A DNA stretch of 31,733 nt from contig JBHAEC010000120.1 of NCBI GenBank assembly GCA_041855385.1, positions 1 to 31,733 on the forward strand, read 5' to 3'. The position numbers were made by a program, and so were the translations under genes. Under the pieces are notes generated by a model. That model was not told the origin of the DNA. It did not search any database and worked only from the letters and a program-made list of their open reading frames with translations. The stretch is from JBHAEC01 sp041855385 (GTDB taxonomy: Bacteria > Bacillota > Negativicutes > Veillonellales > Veillonellaceae). Positions 7,558 to 16,175 of the stretch are shown one piece after another. Within the stretch, counting starts at the first letter, position 1. Each line of letters opens with the position of its first letter.

Positions 7558-8712
7558 TTACCCGCCATAGCCAAAGCGATCCGGTTTCTTTTCTCCTCCC
7601 AACAGTTCGAAACGCAAAGCCTCTATGATACGCTCGGATGCTCTGCCATCACCGTAGGGGTTGACCGCATTTGACATGGTTTCATAAGCACTGTCATGAG
7701 TCAACAAATGCTTCGCCGTTTCATAAACCTGTTCATAATCCGTCCCCACCAGCTTTACCGTTCCGGCTGCTACCGCTTCCGGTCGCTCAGTGGTGTCACG
7801 AAGGACGAGCACAGGTTTGCCTAATGCAGGGGCCTCTTCCTGTATACCGCCCGAGTCGGTAAGTATAAGATAGGCTTTATTCATCAAATTGGCAAAAGGT
7901 TCGTAATCCATCGGTTCCACCAAATGAACCCCTTCTACATCTCCCAACTCTTCTCGAACGATAGAGCGAACGCTTTCATTCTTATGAACGGGGAATACTA
8001 CCTCCACATCATCGAATTCTTCAATTAAAGACTTAATCGCCTGATATACATGTCGCATCGGCTCTCCCAAGTTTTCCCGCCGATGGGTTGTCACGAGAAG
8101 AACTCGCTTATTTGTGTAGTCGATGGCATTTAATGCTTCATCGTCAAACACATAATTCTCCCTCACCGTTTTGTCCAGTGCATCAATAACCGTGTTACCT
8201 GTCACATATAAATGAGCCGTAGATATATTCTCTCTTAGCAAATTGGCCTCAGCACCCGCCGTCGGTGCAAAATGGTATGTTGTAAGCGCTCCCGTAAGCT
8301 TTCGATTCATCTCTTCCGGAAACGGAGAGTATATGTTCCCCGTCCTTAGTCCCGCTTCTACATGCCCCACGGGGATTTGCTTATAAAATGCCGCCAAAGC
8401 CCCAACAAATGTAGTCGTCGTATCTCCGTGAACCAGTACCACATCGGGTTTAGCCTCTTCCAAAACCGTTTTCAATCCCGCCAAGGCCTTTTCCGACACA
8501 TCATACAAGGTCTGCCCCTGGCTCATAATATTAAGATCATAATCCGGTGTTATATCAAACAAATGGAGAACCTGATCCAACATTTCCCTATGTTGTGCCG
8601 TTACTGTAACTATCGCCTCCATGTCCTCCGCTTCTTTTAGAGCCTTTACAAGAGGCGCCATCTTAATCGCTTCAGGTCTGGTTCCGAAAACTGTCATAAC
8701 CTTTAATACCAT
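7558..8712 (-). CDS. wecB: UDP-N-acetylglucosamine 2-epimerase (non-hydrolysing)
   Basis: Interconverts UDP-GlcNAc and UDP-ManNAc in the cytoplasm, supplying ManNAc for envelope polysaccharide. The 384-residue length fits the bacterial GT-B-fold epimerases. Family landmarks are VFGTRPEAIKMAPLV at the N terminus, HGDTTTTF, the GHVEAGLRTGN segment, the FAPT substrate loop, VTTHRRENLGEP and the C-terminal LTDSGGIQEEAPALGKPVLVLRDTTERPE, which is split here by normal sequence and not by a break. It follows wecA by 30 bp; the pair directly upstream of the atp operon is common in Firmicutes. mnaA is an equally valid name. Confidence 0.96.
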   Translation of the reverse strand: MVLKVMTVFGTRPEAIKMAPLVKALKEAEDMEAIVTVTAQHREMLDQVLHLFDITPDYDLNIMSQGQTLYDVSEKALAGLKTVLEEAKPDVVLVHGDTTTTFVGALAAFYKQIPVGHVEAGLRTGNIYSPFPEEMNRKLTGALTTYHFAPTAGAEANLLRENISTAHLYVTGNTVIDALDKTVRENYVFDDEALNAIDYTNKRVLLVTTHRRENLGEPMRHVYQAIKSLIEEFDDVEVVFPVHKNESVRSIVREELGDVEGVHLVEPMDYEPFANLMNKAYLILTDSGGIQEEAPALGKPVLVLRDTTERPEAVAAGTVKLVGTDYEQVYETAKHLLTHDSAYETMSNAVNPYGDGRASERIIEALRFELLGGEKKPDRFGYGG

Positions 8713-8742
8713 TTATTTTCTCCCTTTTACCATCGAAGATTG

Positions 8743-9774
8743 CTATTCAGAATACGATTTATCCTTGGATAAAATCCCTATGCGTTTTGCCGCTAAAAGG
8801 CCTCCGGCGAGCGCCATAACCACCAGGATAATACCCCATACGATATTTACTTTCGCCACCACAATGGCAATTCCTCCCAACAAGGCGGAAATAGTATACA
8901 TCAAAAGCACCGCTTGTTTTTGTGTCATTCCCATAGCTAACAGACGATGATGTAAGTGTCCTTTGTCGGGCTTAAAAATGGGAACTCCGTTAATCTTTCT
9001 TCGTACAATAGCCAAGGCCGTATCCATAATGGGTACACCCAGAGCTATAACGGGTACAATCAGTGCTACCGTCGTGGCCGTTTTGACTACTCCAATTATG
9101 GAAATCGCCGCCATGGAATATCCAAGCAGCATACTTCCCGTATCTCCCATAAAAATTTTTGCCGGATTAAAGTTGTATTGTAAAAATCCGAAAGCCGATC
9201 CGGCTAATGCCAAAGCCAAATAGGCAACCTCAAATTGCCCCATCTGATAGGATACAAAAAACATTGTCATGCAAGCAATCAGTGAAATCCCTGCAGCCAG
9301 ACCGTCAAGTCCGTCGATCAGATTGACTACATTGGTAAATCCCACAATCCAAAAAACGGTAAGAGGGATGGCCAAATAATCAAGGTAGACAACCTTTCCT
9401 CCCGGAAGTGTTACCCAATCAATTTGAATGTCAAAAGCGACCAGTACGGCAGCCGCCACAATTTGTCCGAACAGCTTCAATTTTGCTTCAATTTGTGCGA
9501 TATCATCCCATATTCCTACGAGAACGATTACCGTACAGCCCACCAAAAGTCCAACAAAATCCTTACTGATAGCCGTATTGTACTCGTATAGTATTGCCAC
9601 AACAAAGCCCACATATATAGCCAACCCGCCCAGTCGCGGTATTGCCCTTTGGTGAACTTTCCTTTCATCAGGCTTATCCATCGCTCCCACGCGAATAGCT
9701 ATTTTTTTTACTATCGGCGTTATTGCGTACGTTATTACTAGTGCCAACAAAAAGGCCAGGCCATAAGCCGCCAT
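8743..9774 (-). CDS. wecA: Undecaprenyl-phosphate GlcNAc-1-phosphate transferase (WecA/TagO family)
   Basis: Membrane enzyme that transfers a sugar-1-phosphate, typically GlcNAc-1-P, from UDP-sugar to undecaprenyl phosphate, the first step of lipid-linked envelope glycan synthesis. The 343-residue protein has about ten membrane helices. Catalytic loops are visible: DKPDERKVH near residue 38-46, NLIDGLDGLAAG near 150-162 with the Mg2+-binding aspartates, FMGDTGSM, and the C-terminal histidine loop KGHLHHRLL typical of the WecA branch and not of MraY. GGAGGAG precedes the ATG. It is co-directional with wecB, so the product may carry ManNAc downstream. Confidence 0.94.
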   Translation of the reverse strand: MAAYGLAFLLALVITYAITPIVKKIAIRVGAMDKPDERKVHQRAIPRLGGLAIYVGFVVAILYEYNTAISKDFVGLLVGCTVIVLVGIWDDIAQIEAKLKLFGQIVAAAVLVAFDIQIDWVTLPGGKVVYLDYLAIPLTVFWIVGFTNVVNLIDGLDGLAAGISLIACMTMFFVSYQMGQFEVAYLALALAGSAFGFLQYNFNPAKIFMGDTGSMLLGYSMAAISIIGVVKTATTVALIVPVIALGVPIMDTALAIVRRKINGVPIFKPDKGHLHHRLLAMGMTQKQAVLLMYTISALLGGIAIVVAKVNIVWGIILVVMALAGGLLAAKRIGILSKDKSYSE

Positions 9775-9838
9775 GTTGCTCCTCCTTAGCGGACAAGATC
9801 TCTCAAATGTTAAGAGCCCCTATCCTATATTGTATATC

Positions 9839-11197
9839 TTAATTGGTTAAACTGCGCACCGGTGCAGGAATTCGTCCTCCCCGGCGAATAAACTCGGCAG
9901 CACTGAAAGGATTTACTTCAATAATAGGAGCATATCCTAAAAGTCCTCCAAACTCAACCACTTCTCCTACATTTTTTCCCGGTACGGGAATAATGCGCAT
10001 TGCCGTCGTCTTATTATTTATCATGCCAATAGCTGCCTCGTCTGCCAATATAGCCGATAGAGTTTCTGCAGGCGTATCTCCGGGAACAGCAATCATATCG
10101 AGTCCCACCGAGCATACACAAGTCATAGCCTCCAATTTTTCCAAAGAAAGGCTACCGCATGCCACTGCATCAATCATACCCCTATCCTCGCTGACAGGAA
10201 TAAACGCACCACTGAGCCCTCCTACATGAGAGGATGCCATAAGCCCCCCTTTTTTTACCGCATCATTTAAAAGCGCTAATGCAGCCGTTGTACCGTGAGC
10301 ACCGCAAGAGGTAATTCCCATTTCTTCCAATACATGAGCCACCGAGTCCCCGATAGCAGGGGTAGGGGCCAGCGACAAATCCACGATACCGAATTTTTTG
10401 TCAAGGCGACGCGAAGCCTCTCTTGCCACCAATTGCCCTACACGAGTAATCTTAAAAGCTGTACGTTTAATGGTTTCGGCCACAACATCAAAAGACTCTC
10501 CTCTCACACCTTCAAGGGCTTGCTTTACCACTCCCGGACCGCTTACACCGACACTAATAGTGGTTTCTCCTTCGGTTACGCCGTGAAAAGCACCTGCCAT
10601 AAAGGGGTTGTCCTCCACAGGATTGCAGAATATAACCAGTTTAGCACAGCCGAATCCGTCTCTGTCCGCTGTTCTTTCGGCAGTAGCTTTAACAATGCGC
10701 CCCATCTCGGCTACTGCGTCCATATTAATCCCTGCCTTCGTAGATCCGATACCAACAGAACTACATACAATATCCGTACTCGCCAATGCTTCCGGAATGG
10801 ATGCAATAAGCCTTCGATCAGCTTCGGTATATCCTTTGGATACTAGCGCAGAAAATCCTCCCACGAAGTCAACGCCAATCTCTCGGCCCGCCCTATCCAA
10901 TACCCTTGCAACAGGAGTGTAATCCATTAAATCACTGCCTGCCGCCACGAGGGAAATAGGCGTTACCGCTATTCTTTTGTTAATAATGGGAATTCCATAT
11001 TCTCTCTCAATGGCCTCTCCGGTCTTCACCAAATCCTTTGCTTCCATCATAATTTTATCGTAAATGCGGTCACAAAGCACTTTTCCATCGCTATGAGTAC
11101 ATCCCAACAAACTAATCCCCATGGTAATAGTGCGTACATCGAGATTATTTTTGTGAATCATACTATTCGTTTCTAAAATATCTTCAATCGTCAGCAT
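9839..11197 (-). CDS. UPF0210 / PFL family protein (DUF711)
   Basis: A 452-residue member of the DUF711 (UPF0210) family, whose fold relates to pyruvate-formate-lyase-like barrels but whose reaction is not established. Recognisable stretches are TITMGISLLGCTHSD near the N terminus, NKRIAVTPISLVA, and a glycine-rich region with SVGVSGPGVVKQALEG and SCGAHGTTAALALLNDA. It is full length. It follows the small ACT protein by 12 bp; the ACT/UPF0237 and UPF0210 pair is a conserved two-gene unit, which suggests the ACT protein senses a ligand for this enzyme. No glycyl-radical motif (RVxGY) was seen, so it should not be read as a pyruvate formate-lyase. Confidence 0.93.
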   Translation of the reverse strand: MLTIEDILETNSMIHKNNLDVRTITMGISLLGCTHSDGKVLCDRIYDKIMMEAKDLVKTGEAIEREYGIPIINKRIAVTPISLVAAGSDLMDYTPVARVLDRAGREIGVDFVGGFSALVSKGYTEADRRLIASIPEALASTDIVCSSVGIGSTKAGINMDAVAEMGRIVKATAERTADRDGFGCAKLVIFCNPVEDNPFMAGAFHGVTEGETTISVGVSGPGVVKQALEGVRGESFDVVAETIKRTAFKITRVGQLVAREASRRLDKKFGIVDLSLAPTPAIGDSVAHVLEEMGITSCGAHGTTAALALLNDAVKKGGLMASSHVGGLSGAFIPVSEDRGMIDAVACGSLSLEKLEAMTCVCSVGLDMIAVPGDTPAETLSAILADEAAIGMINNKTTAMRIIPVPGKNVGEVVEFGGLLGYAPIIEVNPFSAAEFIRRGGRIPAPVRSLTN

Positions 11198-11209
11198 AAA
11201 TCTCTCCTA

Positions 11210-11482
11210 TTACACACGGTGCATGCTGTAGAATATATCCGCATGCTGCCCCCTAACTTCAACACCCAACTTCTCTCCTGTCTCCTTCAGCTGTTGCTGA
11301 ATGTCTTCCAAGGTTTTATCGGACTTAGACATATCGCTAAGGAGAACCATATTGAATATACCTTCTAAAATATTTTGATTGATAGACAAAATATTGATAT
11401 TGTTTTCTGCCAATACACGGCTTACTTCCGCAATAATCCCCACTCTATCCTGTCCCAACACAGTTACTACCAACTTCATCAT
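11210..11482 (-). CDS. ACT-domain protein, UPF0237 family
   Basis: A 90-residue protein that is essentially one ACT domain (residues 3-75: LVVTVLGQDRVGIIAEVSRVL, shown here as parts LVVTVLGQDRVG and IIAEVSRVL) with the N-terminal ligand-binding loop GQDRVGI. ACT domains bind amino acids and control enzymes; related GcvR proteins regulate glycine cleavage. The ATG at 11482 has AAAGGTG upstream. It is the first gene of a unit driven from the extended -10 box at 11559 and is translationally close to UPF0210. Confidence 0.93.
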   Translation of the reverse strand: MMKLVVTVLGQDRVGIIAEVSRVLAENNINILSINQNILEGIFNMVLLSDMSKSDKTLEDIQQQLKETGEKLGVEVRGQHADIFYSMHRV

Positions 11483-11558
11483 CCATCACCTTTTCTTCCA
11501 TGAATTATTCTGATATAAAACACCTTTACAATGCATGTTTACTATTTTCTTGCTACTT

Positions 11559-11567
11559 ATTATAGCA
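11559..11567 (-). promoter_or_regulatory. Extended -10 promoter of the ACT-UPF0210-wecA-wecB unit
   Basis: Reads TGCTATAAT on the minus strand, with no good -35 box. The leader to the ACT start codon would be about 70 nt. The same nonamer is used in front of the atp and sda operons in this window. Confidence 0.7.
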
Positions 11568-11605
11568 TACCTTCCCCATCGAAAGCCCTCTCCGGAAACA
11601 ATCTT

Positions 11606-13243
11606 TTACTTTACCCCTTCTTTAAGGGCAGAAGAAACTATGCGCTTCCCCTCTTCCACGAATTTAACCAACATATCTTCTCCCAAAAAGGTTTCTCCGT
11701 ATACTTTATACAAATCTTCCGTCCCTGACGGTCTTGCTACAAGCCAACCGTTTTTCGTAGTGATGCGAAGCCCACCTATTTCATAGGATCCGAACAAGGA
11801 AGTTCTGCGAACCTCTGTAATAGGATCTCCCATAATATCCGTCGCCTGAATCGAACCGGGATCCAGTGCTTTAAGTACCTTTTTTTCTGCCAAGGAGCAA
11901 GGGGCTTCATAACGGATGCCATAAGGCTTCCCATAGACCGACGCCAACTCTTCATAGTAGACGGAAGGCGATTTCCCTGTAGCCGCCATAATTTCCATGC
12001 CTAACAACACCATAATGATGCCATCTTTATCGGTCGTCCACACAGTACCGTCTTTTTTCAAAAACCCGGCCCCCGCGCTCTCTTCTCCCACAAGACCTGC
12101 TTTCCCCTCAAATAAAAGAGGAGAAAAATACTTAAATCCCACAGGAACTTCAAATATTTCAATCCCTTTGTCTTTTGCAAGACGATTAATCAACTCGGTA
12201 ACCACCACGGTTTTGCCTACACCCTTCCCTTGCCAATTTCTGGTAGAAAAAAGGTAATCCATCGCCACCGCTAAAAACTCATTAGCCTGCATCAGTCCTG
12301 ATTTGGTAACAATACCAAATCGATCATAATCCGGGTCATTTCCTCCGGCCAAATCGTATTCACCTATAGAGGCGACAACACCTGCCATGGCGTAGGAGGA
12401 TGAGCAATCCATGCGAATAGCCCCGTCATAGTCGTAGTGCATAAAAGAAAAAGTAGGATCCGCTTCACTATGAATAATCGTCAAATCAAGACCATAGGTA
12501 TCGCGAATCGCTTCCCAGTAAGATCCGCCACTCCCTCCGAGGGCATCAATGAGCACGTGAAGCTTTTTGTCCTTAAGCAGTTCTATATCTATAATTTCAA
12601 TAAGCTCTTTTACATAAAGTCCTTTAAAGTCATAGGCAATACAGTTCTCGCCGGATATTCTTTCGAGGGGAATCCTTTTAATGCCTTCTCCGCCGGCTTT
12701 TACATAAGCATTCGCTCTTTCTTCAATCCATGCCGTCACCGTTTCTCCCGCAGGGCCTCCATGCGTCGGATTATACTTGATCCCCCCATATTCCGGAGGA
12801 TTATGAGATGGCGTGAGGACAATTCCGTCTGCCAGGTCCGTTTTTCTCTTCTCGTTATAGCGAAGAATAGCTCTTGATAAAGACGGTGTCGGAACATAGC
12901 CTCTTTCTGAATCACAGGCAACAATAACGCCATTGCCTGCGAGCACTTCTCTGACCGTCCGTTCTGCCACTTTTGACAGTGCATGAGTATCAGAGCCGAC
13001 AAAACAAATCCCTTTAGCCCCAAAAGTTTCCCGTCCGTCGCAAATAGCTTGCGCAATAGCCGCTACGTGGAGTTCATTAAAACTTCGCTCTAAAGACTTT
13101 CCCCGATGCCCCGATGTACCAAAGCTTATCCTCTCTGCCACTTCCTTTGGATTCGGCTTTAAATCATAATAGGCGGATTCCAAATCTGCCAAAGAAATTA
13201 AGCTTTCTTTATCCGCCGGTTTTCCCGCTAATGGGTGTATCAT
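11606..13243 (-). CDS. pgm: Phosphoglucomutase (alpha-D-glucose phosphate-specific)
   Basis: Interconverts glucose-1-phosphate and glucose-6-phosphate, linking glycolysis to UDP-glucose and envelope glycans. The 545-residue length and sequence match the E. coli Pgm type, not the shorter phosphoglucosamine mutases. Visible sites: the phosphoserine loop TPSHNPP with Ser146, the metal loop GGNDPDYDRFG with Asp303/305/307, the sugar-binding loop EESAGA, and the C-terminal phosphate-binding RPSGTEDLYKVY. AGGAGAG precedes the ATG. It is a single-gene unit with a leader of about 110 nt. Confidence 0.97.
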   Translation of the reverse strand: MIHPLAGKPADKESLISLADLESAYYDLKPNPKEVAERISFGTSGHRGKSLERSFNELHVAAIAQAICDGRETFGAKGICFVGSDTHALSKVAERTVREVLAGNGVIVACDSERGYVPTPSLSRAILRYNEKRKTDLADGIVLTPSHNPPEYGGIKYNPTHGGPAGETVTAWIEERANAYVKAGGEGIKRIPLERISGENCIAYDFKGLYVKELIEIIDIELLKDKKLHVLIDALGGSGGSYWEAIRDTYGLDLTIIHSEADPTFSFMHYDYDGAIRMDCSSSYAMAGVVASIGEYDLAGGNDPDYDRFGIVTKSGLMQANEFLAVAMDYLFSTRNWQGKGVGKTVVVTELINRLAKDKGIEIFEVPVGFKYFSPLLFEGKAGLVGEESAGAGFLKKDGTVWTTDKDGIIMVLLGMEIMAATGKSPSVYYEELASVYGKPYGIRYEAPCSLAEKKVLKALDPGSIQATDIMGDPITEVRRTSLFGSYEIGGLRITTKNGWLVARPSGTEDLYKVYGETFLGEDMLVKFVEEGKRIVSSALKEGVK

Positions 13244-13361
13244 ATGCTGTCTCTCCTATTCTATGTTTGAGCTTCTCAGGAAAACTCTTTGACATCATTT
13301 TGATAATTGCTTACAATATCTATGTTAATTAGTCCTCTACAGCTTTTTACTATGTACTCCG

Positions 13362-13370
13362 ATTATACCA
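13362..13370 (-). promoter_or_regulatory. Extended -10 promoter upstream of pgm
   Basis: Reads TGGTATAAT on the minus strand; -35 is weak. Transcription would start near 13355 and run into pgm. The same intergenic region must also hold the plus-strand xth promoter, for which no box is clear. Confidence 0.6.
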
Positions 13371-13439
13371 AATTGTGCAGATAGAAGAAAGCAAAGGAGG
13401 CAGAATCTATCATACAATCGCCACATAAGGAGGATATAA

Positions 13440-14195
13440 ATGTTGCGTCTTATTTCTTGGAATGTAAATGGACTTCGTGCTGCTGTAACCAAGGGATTCA
13501 TGGATAGCTTTAATGAATTAAATGCAGATATTTTCTGCCTACAGGAAACTAAACTACAGCCGGAACAAATCGAGCTTGACCTACCCGGATACAAGCAATA
13601 TTGGAACAGTGCTGTAAAAAAAGGGTATAGCGGTACCGCCATTTTCACCCGCATCGAACCGAAAGAGGTAACTTACGGTATCGGCATAGAAAAACACGAT
13701 CAAGAGGGTCGCGTCATCACTGCCGAATATGACAAATTTTACCTTGTTACCTGTTACACGCCAAATAGCCAACGAGAGTTGGCGCGCCTTGACTATCGTA
13801 TGGTTTGGGAGGAAGACTTCAAGGATTATCTCCTAAGTTTGGATGAAAAAAAGCCTGTCATTCTCTGCGGAGACTTAAATGTAGCTCATCAGGAAATTGA
13901 CCTCAAAAATCCAAAAACCAATCGTCGTAATGCCGGTTTTACCGACGAAGAGCGAGAAAAAATGACGGCTCTTCTCAATGCAGGCTTCACCGATACCTTC
14001 CGTCACCTTTATCCCGATACCGTCGATGCCTATAGCTGGTGGTCATACATGGGAAAGGCCAGAGACAGGAATGTGGGCTGGAGAATTGATTATTTTCTCA
14101 CGTCCAGCCGTCTAAACGGAGATATTAAAGAAGCAAAAATTCATCCTCAAATCTTCGGTAGCGATCACTGCCCCGTGGAGCTTGAAATTTTTTAG
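13440..14195 (+). CDS. xth: Exodeoxyribonuclease III / AP endonuclease
   Basis: Cleaves DNA at abasic sites and removes 3' blocks in base-excision repair. The 251-residue protein is a full exonuclease-endonuclease-phosphatase domain. Active-site residues are in place: Asn8 (SWNVNG), Glu36 (LQETK, metal ligand), Asp145 and Asn147 (CGDLNVAH), GWRIDYF near 224, and Asp242-His243 (SDHCPVEL). AAGGAGG lies 7 nt before the ATG. It stands alone on the plus strand and shares a bidirectional terminator with the convergent gntR. Confidence 0.97.
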   Translation: MLRLISWNVNGLRAAVTKGFMDSFNELNADIFCLQETKLQPEQIELDLPGYKQYWNSAVKKGYSGTAIFTRIEPKEVTYGIGIEKHDQEGRVITAEYDKFYLVTCYTPNSQRELARLDYRMVWEEDFKDYLLSLDEKKPVILCGDLNVAHQEIDLKNPKTNRRNAGFTDEEREKMTALLNAGFTDTFRHLYPDTVDAYSWWSYMGKARDRNVGWRIDYFLTSSRLNGDIKEAKIHPQIFGSDHCPVELEIF

Positions 14196-14243
14196 TTAAA
14201 ACCATGTGCATTATCCCATCAGCAATGCAAGTTAAGCAAAAGC

Positions 14244-14278
14244 AAAGGGTTGTAGAGACAAGCGCTCTACAACCCTTT
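14244..14278. terminator. Bidirectional terminator between xth and gntR
   Basis: Perfect 14-bp stem (14244-14257 with 14265-14278) and a 7-nt loop. A T run follows on the plus strand (TTTT to 14279) and A-rich sequence on the other side gives T-rich sequence on the minus strand. It separates the convergent xth and ispE-gntR units. Confidence 0.92.
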
Positions 14279-14296
14279 TACATTTATAGCATTATA

Positions 14297-15028
14297 TTAT
14301 TCCTCTTCTTTCGATTCGAAGCCTTCTTGCACCATTCGTGCCACATCCTTATTGCCCATACCCACAATCAATACCTGTTCGGAGTTTTCCATATGAAGGC
14401 GTGCAATTTTTCTGGCCTGAGAGGCATTTCTGGAAGCAATAGCCTCTACCAACTGCCGATGCTCTTCCCACGTATTTGCCAAACGTCCCGGCTGATTCAT
14501 GGAAATAGAGCGAAAACGCATTAGTTGCTCCCGCAAGTTGTGGATAATTTCCGCCAAGCGGTTATTTCTCGATGCCTTATAAAGAACTTCATGGAAGCCC
14601 ACATCCGCAGCGACAATTTTGTCCATATCTCCCTCTTCAATATAGTCGCCGATTTCCACCAACATACGTTCCAAGTATTCCAGTTCCTCTTCCGTAATGC
14701 GCTCTGCCGCAAGCCCTGCCGCCAGTTCCTCCAAAGCAGTTCTAATCTCAAATACCTGTGAAATATCTTTTAAAGATATATCCGCAACATAGGTACCACG
14801 ACGTGGAATCATTACCACAAAACCATCCAGTTCAAGCTTACGAATAGCTTCCCTAATAGGGGTACGGCTTACACCGAGCTCTTCAGCCAGTTGGATTTCC
14901 ATCAATCGCTCACCTGGTTTTAATATTCCGTCTTTAATAGCCTGTCTCAATGCTTCCCGCACTACTTCCCGAAGGGGTTTATACGCATCAAGACGAACCG
15001 GTTGTAATCTGTTTTTTTGACTATTCAT
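14297..15028 (-). CDS. GntR-family regulator, FadR subfamily (FCD domain)
   Basis: DNA-binding regulator of 243 residues. The winged helix-turn-helix occupies about 15-78, with LAEELGVSRTPIREAIRKLE as the recognition region, and an all-helical FCD ligand-binding domain follows (about 88-225). FCD metal ligands are suggested by D and H residues in ADVGFHEVLYKAS and in EHRQLVEAI and ARLHMENSE. The ATG at 15028 is chosen because AGGAG lies 7 nt before it; a GTG one codon upstream is too close. It starts 12 bp after ispE ends, so it is cotranscribed with ispE. FCD ligands are usually small carboxylic acids; the ligand here is unknown. Confidence 0.93.
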   Translation of the reverse strand: MNSQKNRLQPVRLDAYKPLREVVREALRQAIKDGILKPGERLMEIQLAEELGVSRTPIREAIRKLELDGFVVMIPRRGTYVADISLKDISQVFEIRTALEELAAGLAAERITEEELEYLERMLVEIGDYIEEGDMDKIVAADVGFHEVLYKASRNNRLAEIIHNLREQLMRFRSISMNQPGRLANTWEEHRQLVEAIASRNASQARKIARLHMENSEQVLIVGMGNKDVARMVQEGFESKEEE

Positions 15029-15040
15029 CACTCTACTCCT

Positions 15041-15910
15041 CTATTTTCCTGTTTTTGTGATTAGCGAAAACCATTGATATCCATGGGCCTGTATTTCATC
15101 TTGCAAAACTAACGCATCCTTTGCGGTAGGCAATAAAACTACCAAAGTAGGACCGCTTCCGGTCATCAAGACCTTATAGCCCCGATTTGTAAAAAAGGTT
15201 TTACATACCACCAGCTCTTCATATTTCGGAAATGTCAGTTCTTCAAAGGTATTTTTGGCCATTGAAAACGCCTCATTTATATTATCTCCTGCCAAGGCTT
15301 TTTCTACGGCATCTATCATATCACTTGTCGCCTCGGTAATACCGGAAAACTGCCCATATGCCTCCGCAGTAGATATAGAAATCTTAGGCTTTACCAGCAA
15401 AAGCCAGGCAGGACTTACATCGGGCAAGAAGCGGAGTGCTTCCCCTTTTTTCGTACCACGAGCGGTCCCCCCCTTTAGCAAAAAGGGCACATCCGCCCCC
15501 AGGGGTTCTGCCAAGGCCAGTATTTCTCTCTCCGTCAATCTAAGATCCCAAAATTGGTTTAAGCCCAGAATCATAGCTGCCGCATCAGAGCTTCCGCCAC
15601 CTAAACCGGCTGCCGGGGGCACACGCTTTAACAGGTGAATGGCCGCCCCCATCTTACATTTCGTGTACGCCTGAACAGCTTTCAAAGCCTTATACGCCAA
15701 ATTACGCTCATCAAAGGGAATCATCTCCCCCATATATGCCGGCAATTCCGGCGCACTGCCATGAAAAACTACAGAATGATGGTTGGCAAAGTATAAGGAG
15801 TCTCCCAGACGAACAGATTGGAAAATAGTATCGATATTATGATATCCGTCTTCCCTCTTATTTATTATTGCCAGTCCTATATTTATCTTACTGAAACTTA
15901 ATTGTTCCAC
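15041..15910 (-). CDS. ispE: 4-diphosphocytidyl-2-C-methyl-D-erythritol kinase
   Basis: GHMP-family kinase of the MEP pathway: phosphorylates CDP-ME at the 2-hydroxyl on the way to isoprenoid precursors. The 289-residue protein has the N-terminal SKINIGL with the conserved Lys8, DGYHNIDT, the ATP loop PPAAGLGGGSSDAAAM at about 98-113, LGADVPFLLKGG with the catalytic Asp, and the C-terminal MTGSGPT. The start is GTG at 15910 with GAGGG close upstream. Products feed undecaprenyl phosphate used by WecA. Confidence 0.96.
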   Translation of the reverse strand: MEQLSFSKINIGLAIINKREDGYHNIDTIFQSVRLGDSLYFANHHSVVFHGSAPELPAYMGEMIPFDERNLAYKALKAVQAYTKCKMGAAIHLLKRVPPAAGLGGGSSDAAAMILGLNQFWDLRLTEREILALAEPLGADVPFLLKGGTARGTKKGEALRFLPDVSPAWLLLVKPKISISTAEAYGQFSGITEATSDMIDAVEKALAGDNINEAFSMAKNTFEELTFPKYEELVVCKTFFTNRGYKVLMTGSGPTLVVLLPTAKDALVLQDEIQAHGYQWFSLITKTGK

Positions 15911-15983
15911 AACGCCCTCTTGTTTTTACTTTTTTATATCCTATCGGATACCCTCCCATCATCTTTGTTCTCTTAGAGAGAAG

Positions 15984-16016
15984 AAAAGCTGCTTCTTAGC
16001 CTCACAAGCAGCTTTT
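15984..16016. repeat. Terminator-like hairpin between divergent ispE and yitT
   Basis: Perfect 11-bp stem (15984-15994 with 16006-16016), 11-nt loop, T runs on both strands. It lies between two divergent genes, where no terminator is expected. The right arm is followed by a near copy of itself (AGCTTTTA repeated at about 16011-16018 and 16021-16028), so a second pairing is possible. It may end a small transcript or act in an extended leader; the sequence does not decide. Confidence 0.6.
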
Positions 16017-16124
16017 AACCAGCTTTTACTTATATCTTTCTTGCCTGTTACGGAAAACAAATAATCGTTGAAATGAACACGCATTTAGTATAAGATGAAG
16101 GAAAGATTTACCCATATTAATACG

Positions 16125-16154
16125 TTTACTATTATATTCTATTTTCCTTATAAA
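16125..16154 (+). promoter_or_regulatory. Candidate promoter of yitT-fumC
   Basis: TTTACT (16125-16130) and TATAAA (16149-16154), spaced 18 nt (17 to the overlapping TTATAA). The predicted transcript starts near 16161, just before the Shine-Dalgarno. A second candidate (TTGAAA near 16070 with TAAGAT) lies upstream. Confidence 0.5.
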
Positions 16155-16175
16155 TTCAATTTTTCAGGAGACAAT

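Noticed and set aside
10295..10846. 183-codon plus-strand frame opposite the UPF0210 gene
   Set aside because: It is antisense to a conserved full-length protein, with no ribosome binding site and a shadow-like composition.
16095..16175. Longer N terminus for the YitT protein from the ATG at 16095
   Set aside because: No Shine-Dalgarno there, the segment overlaps the candidate promoter, and the ATG at 16176 has AGGAG at 5 nt.
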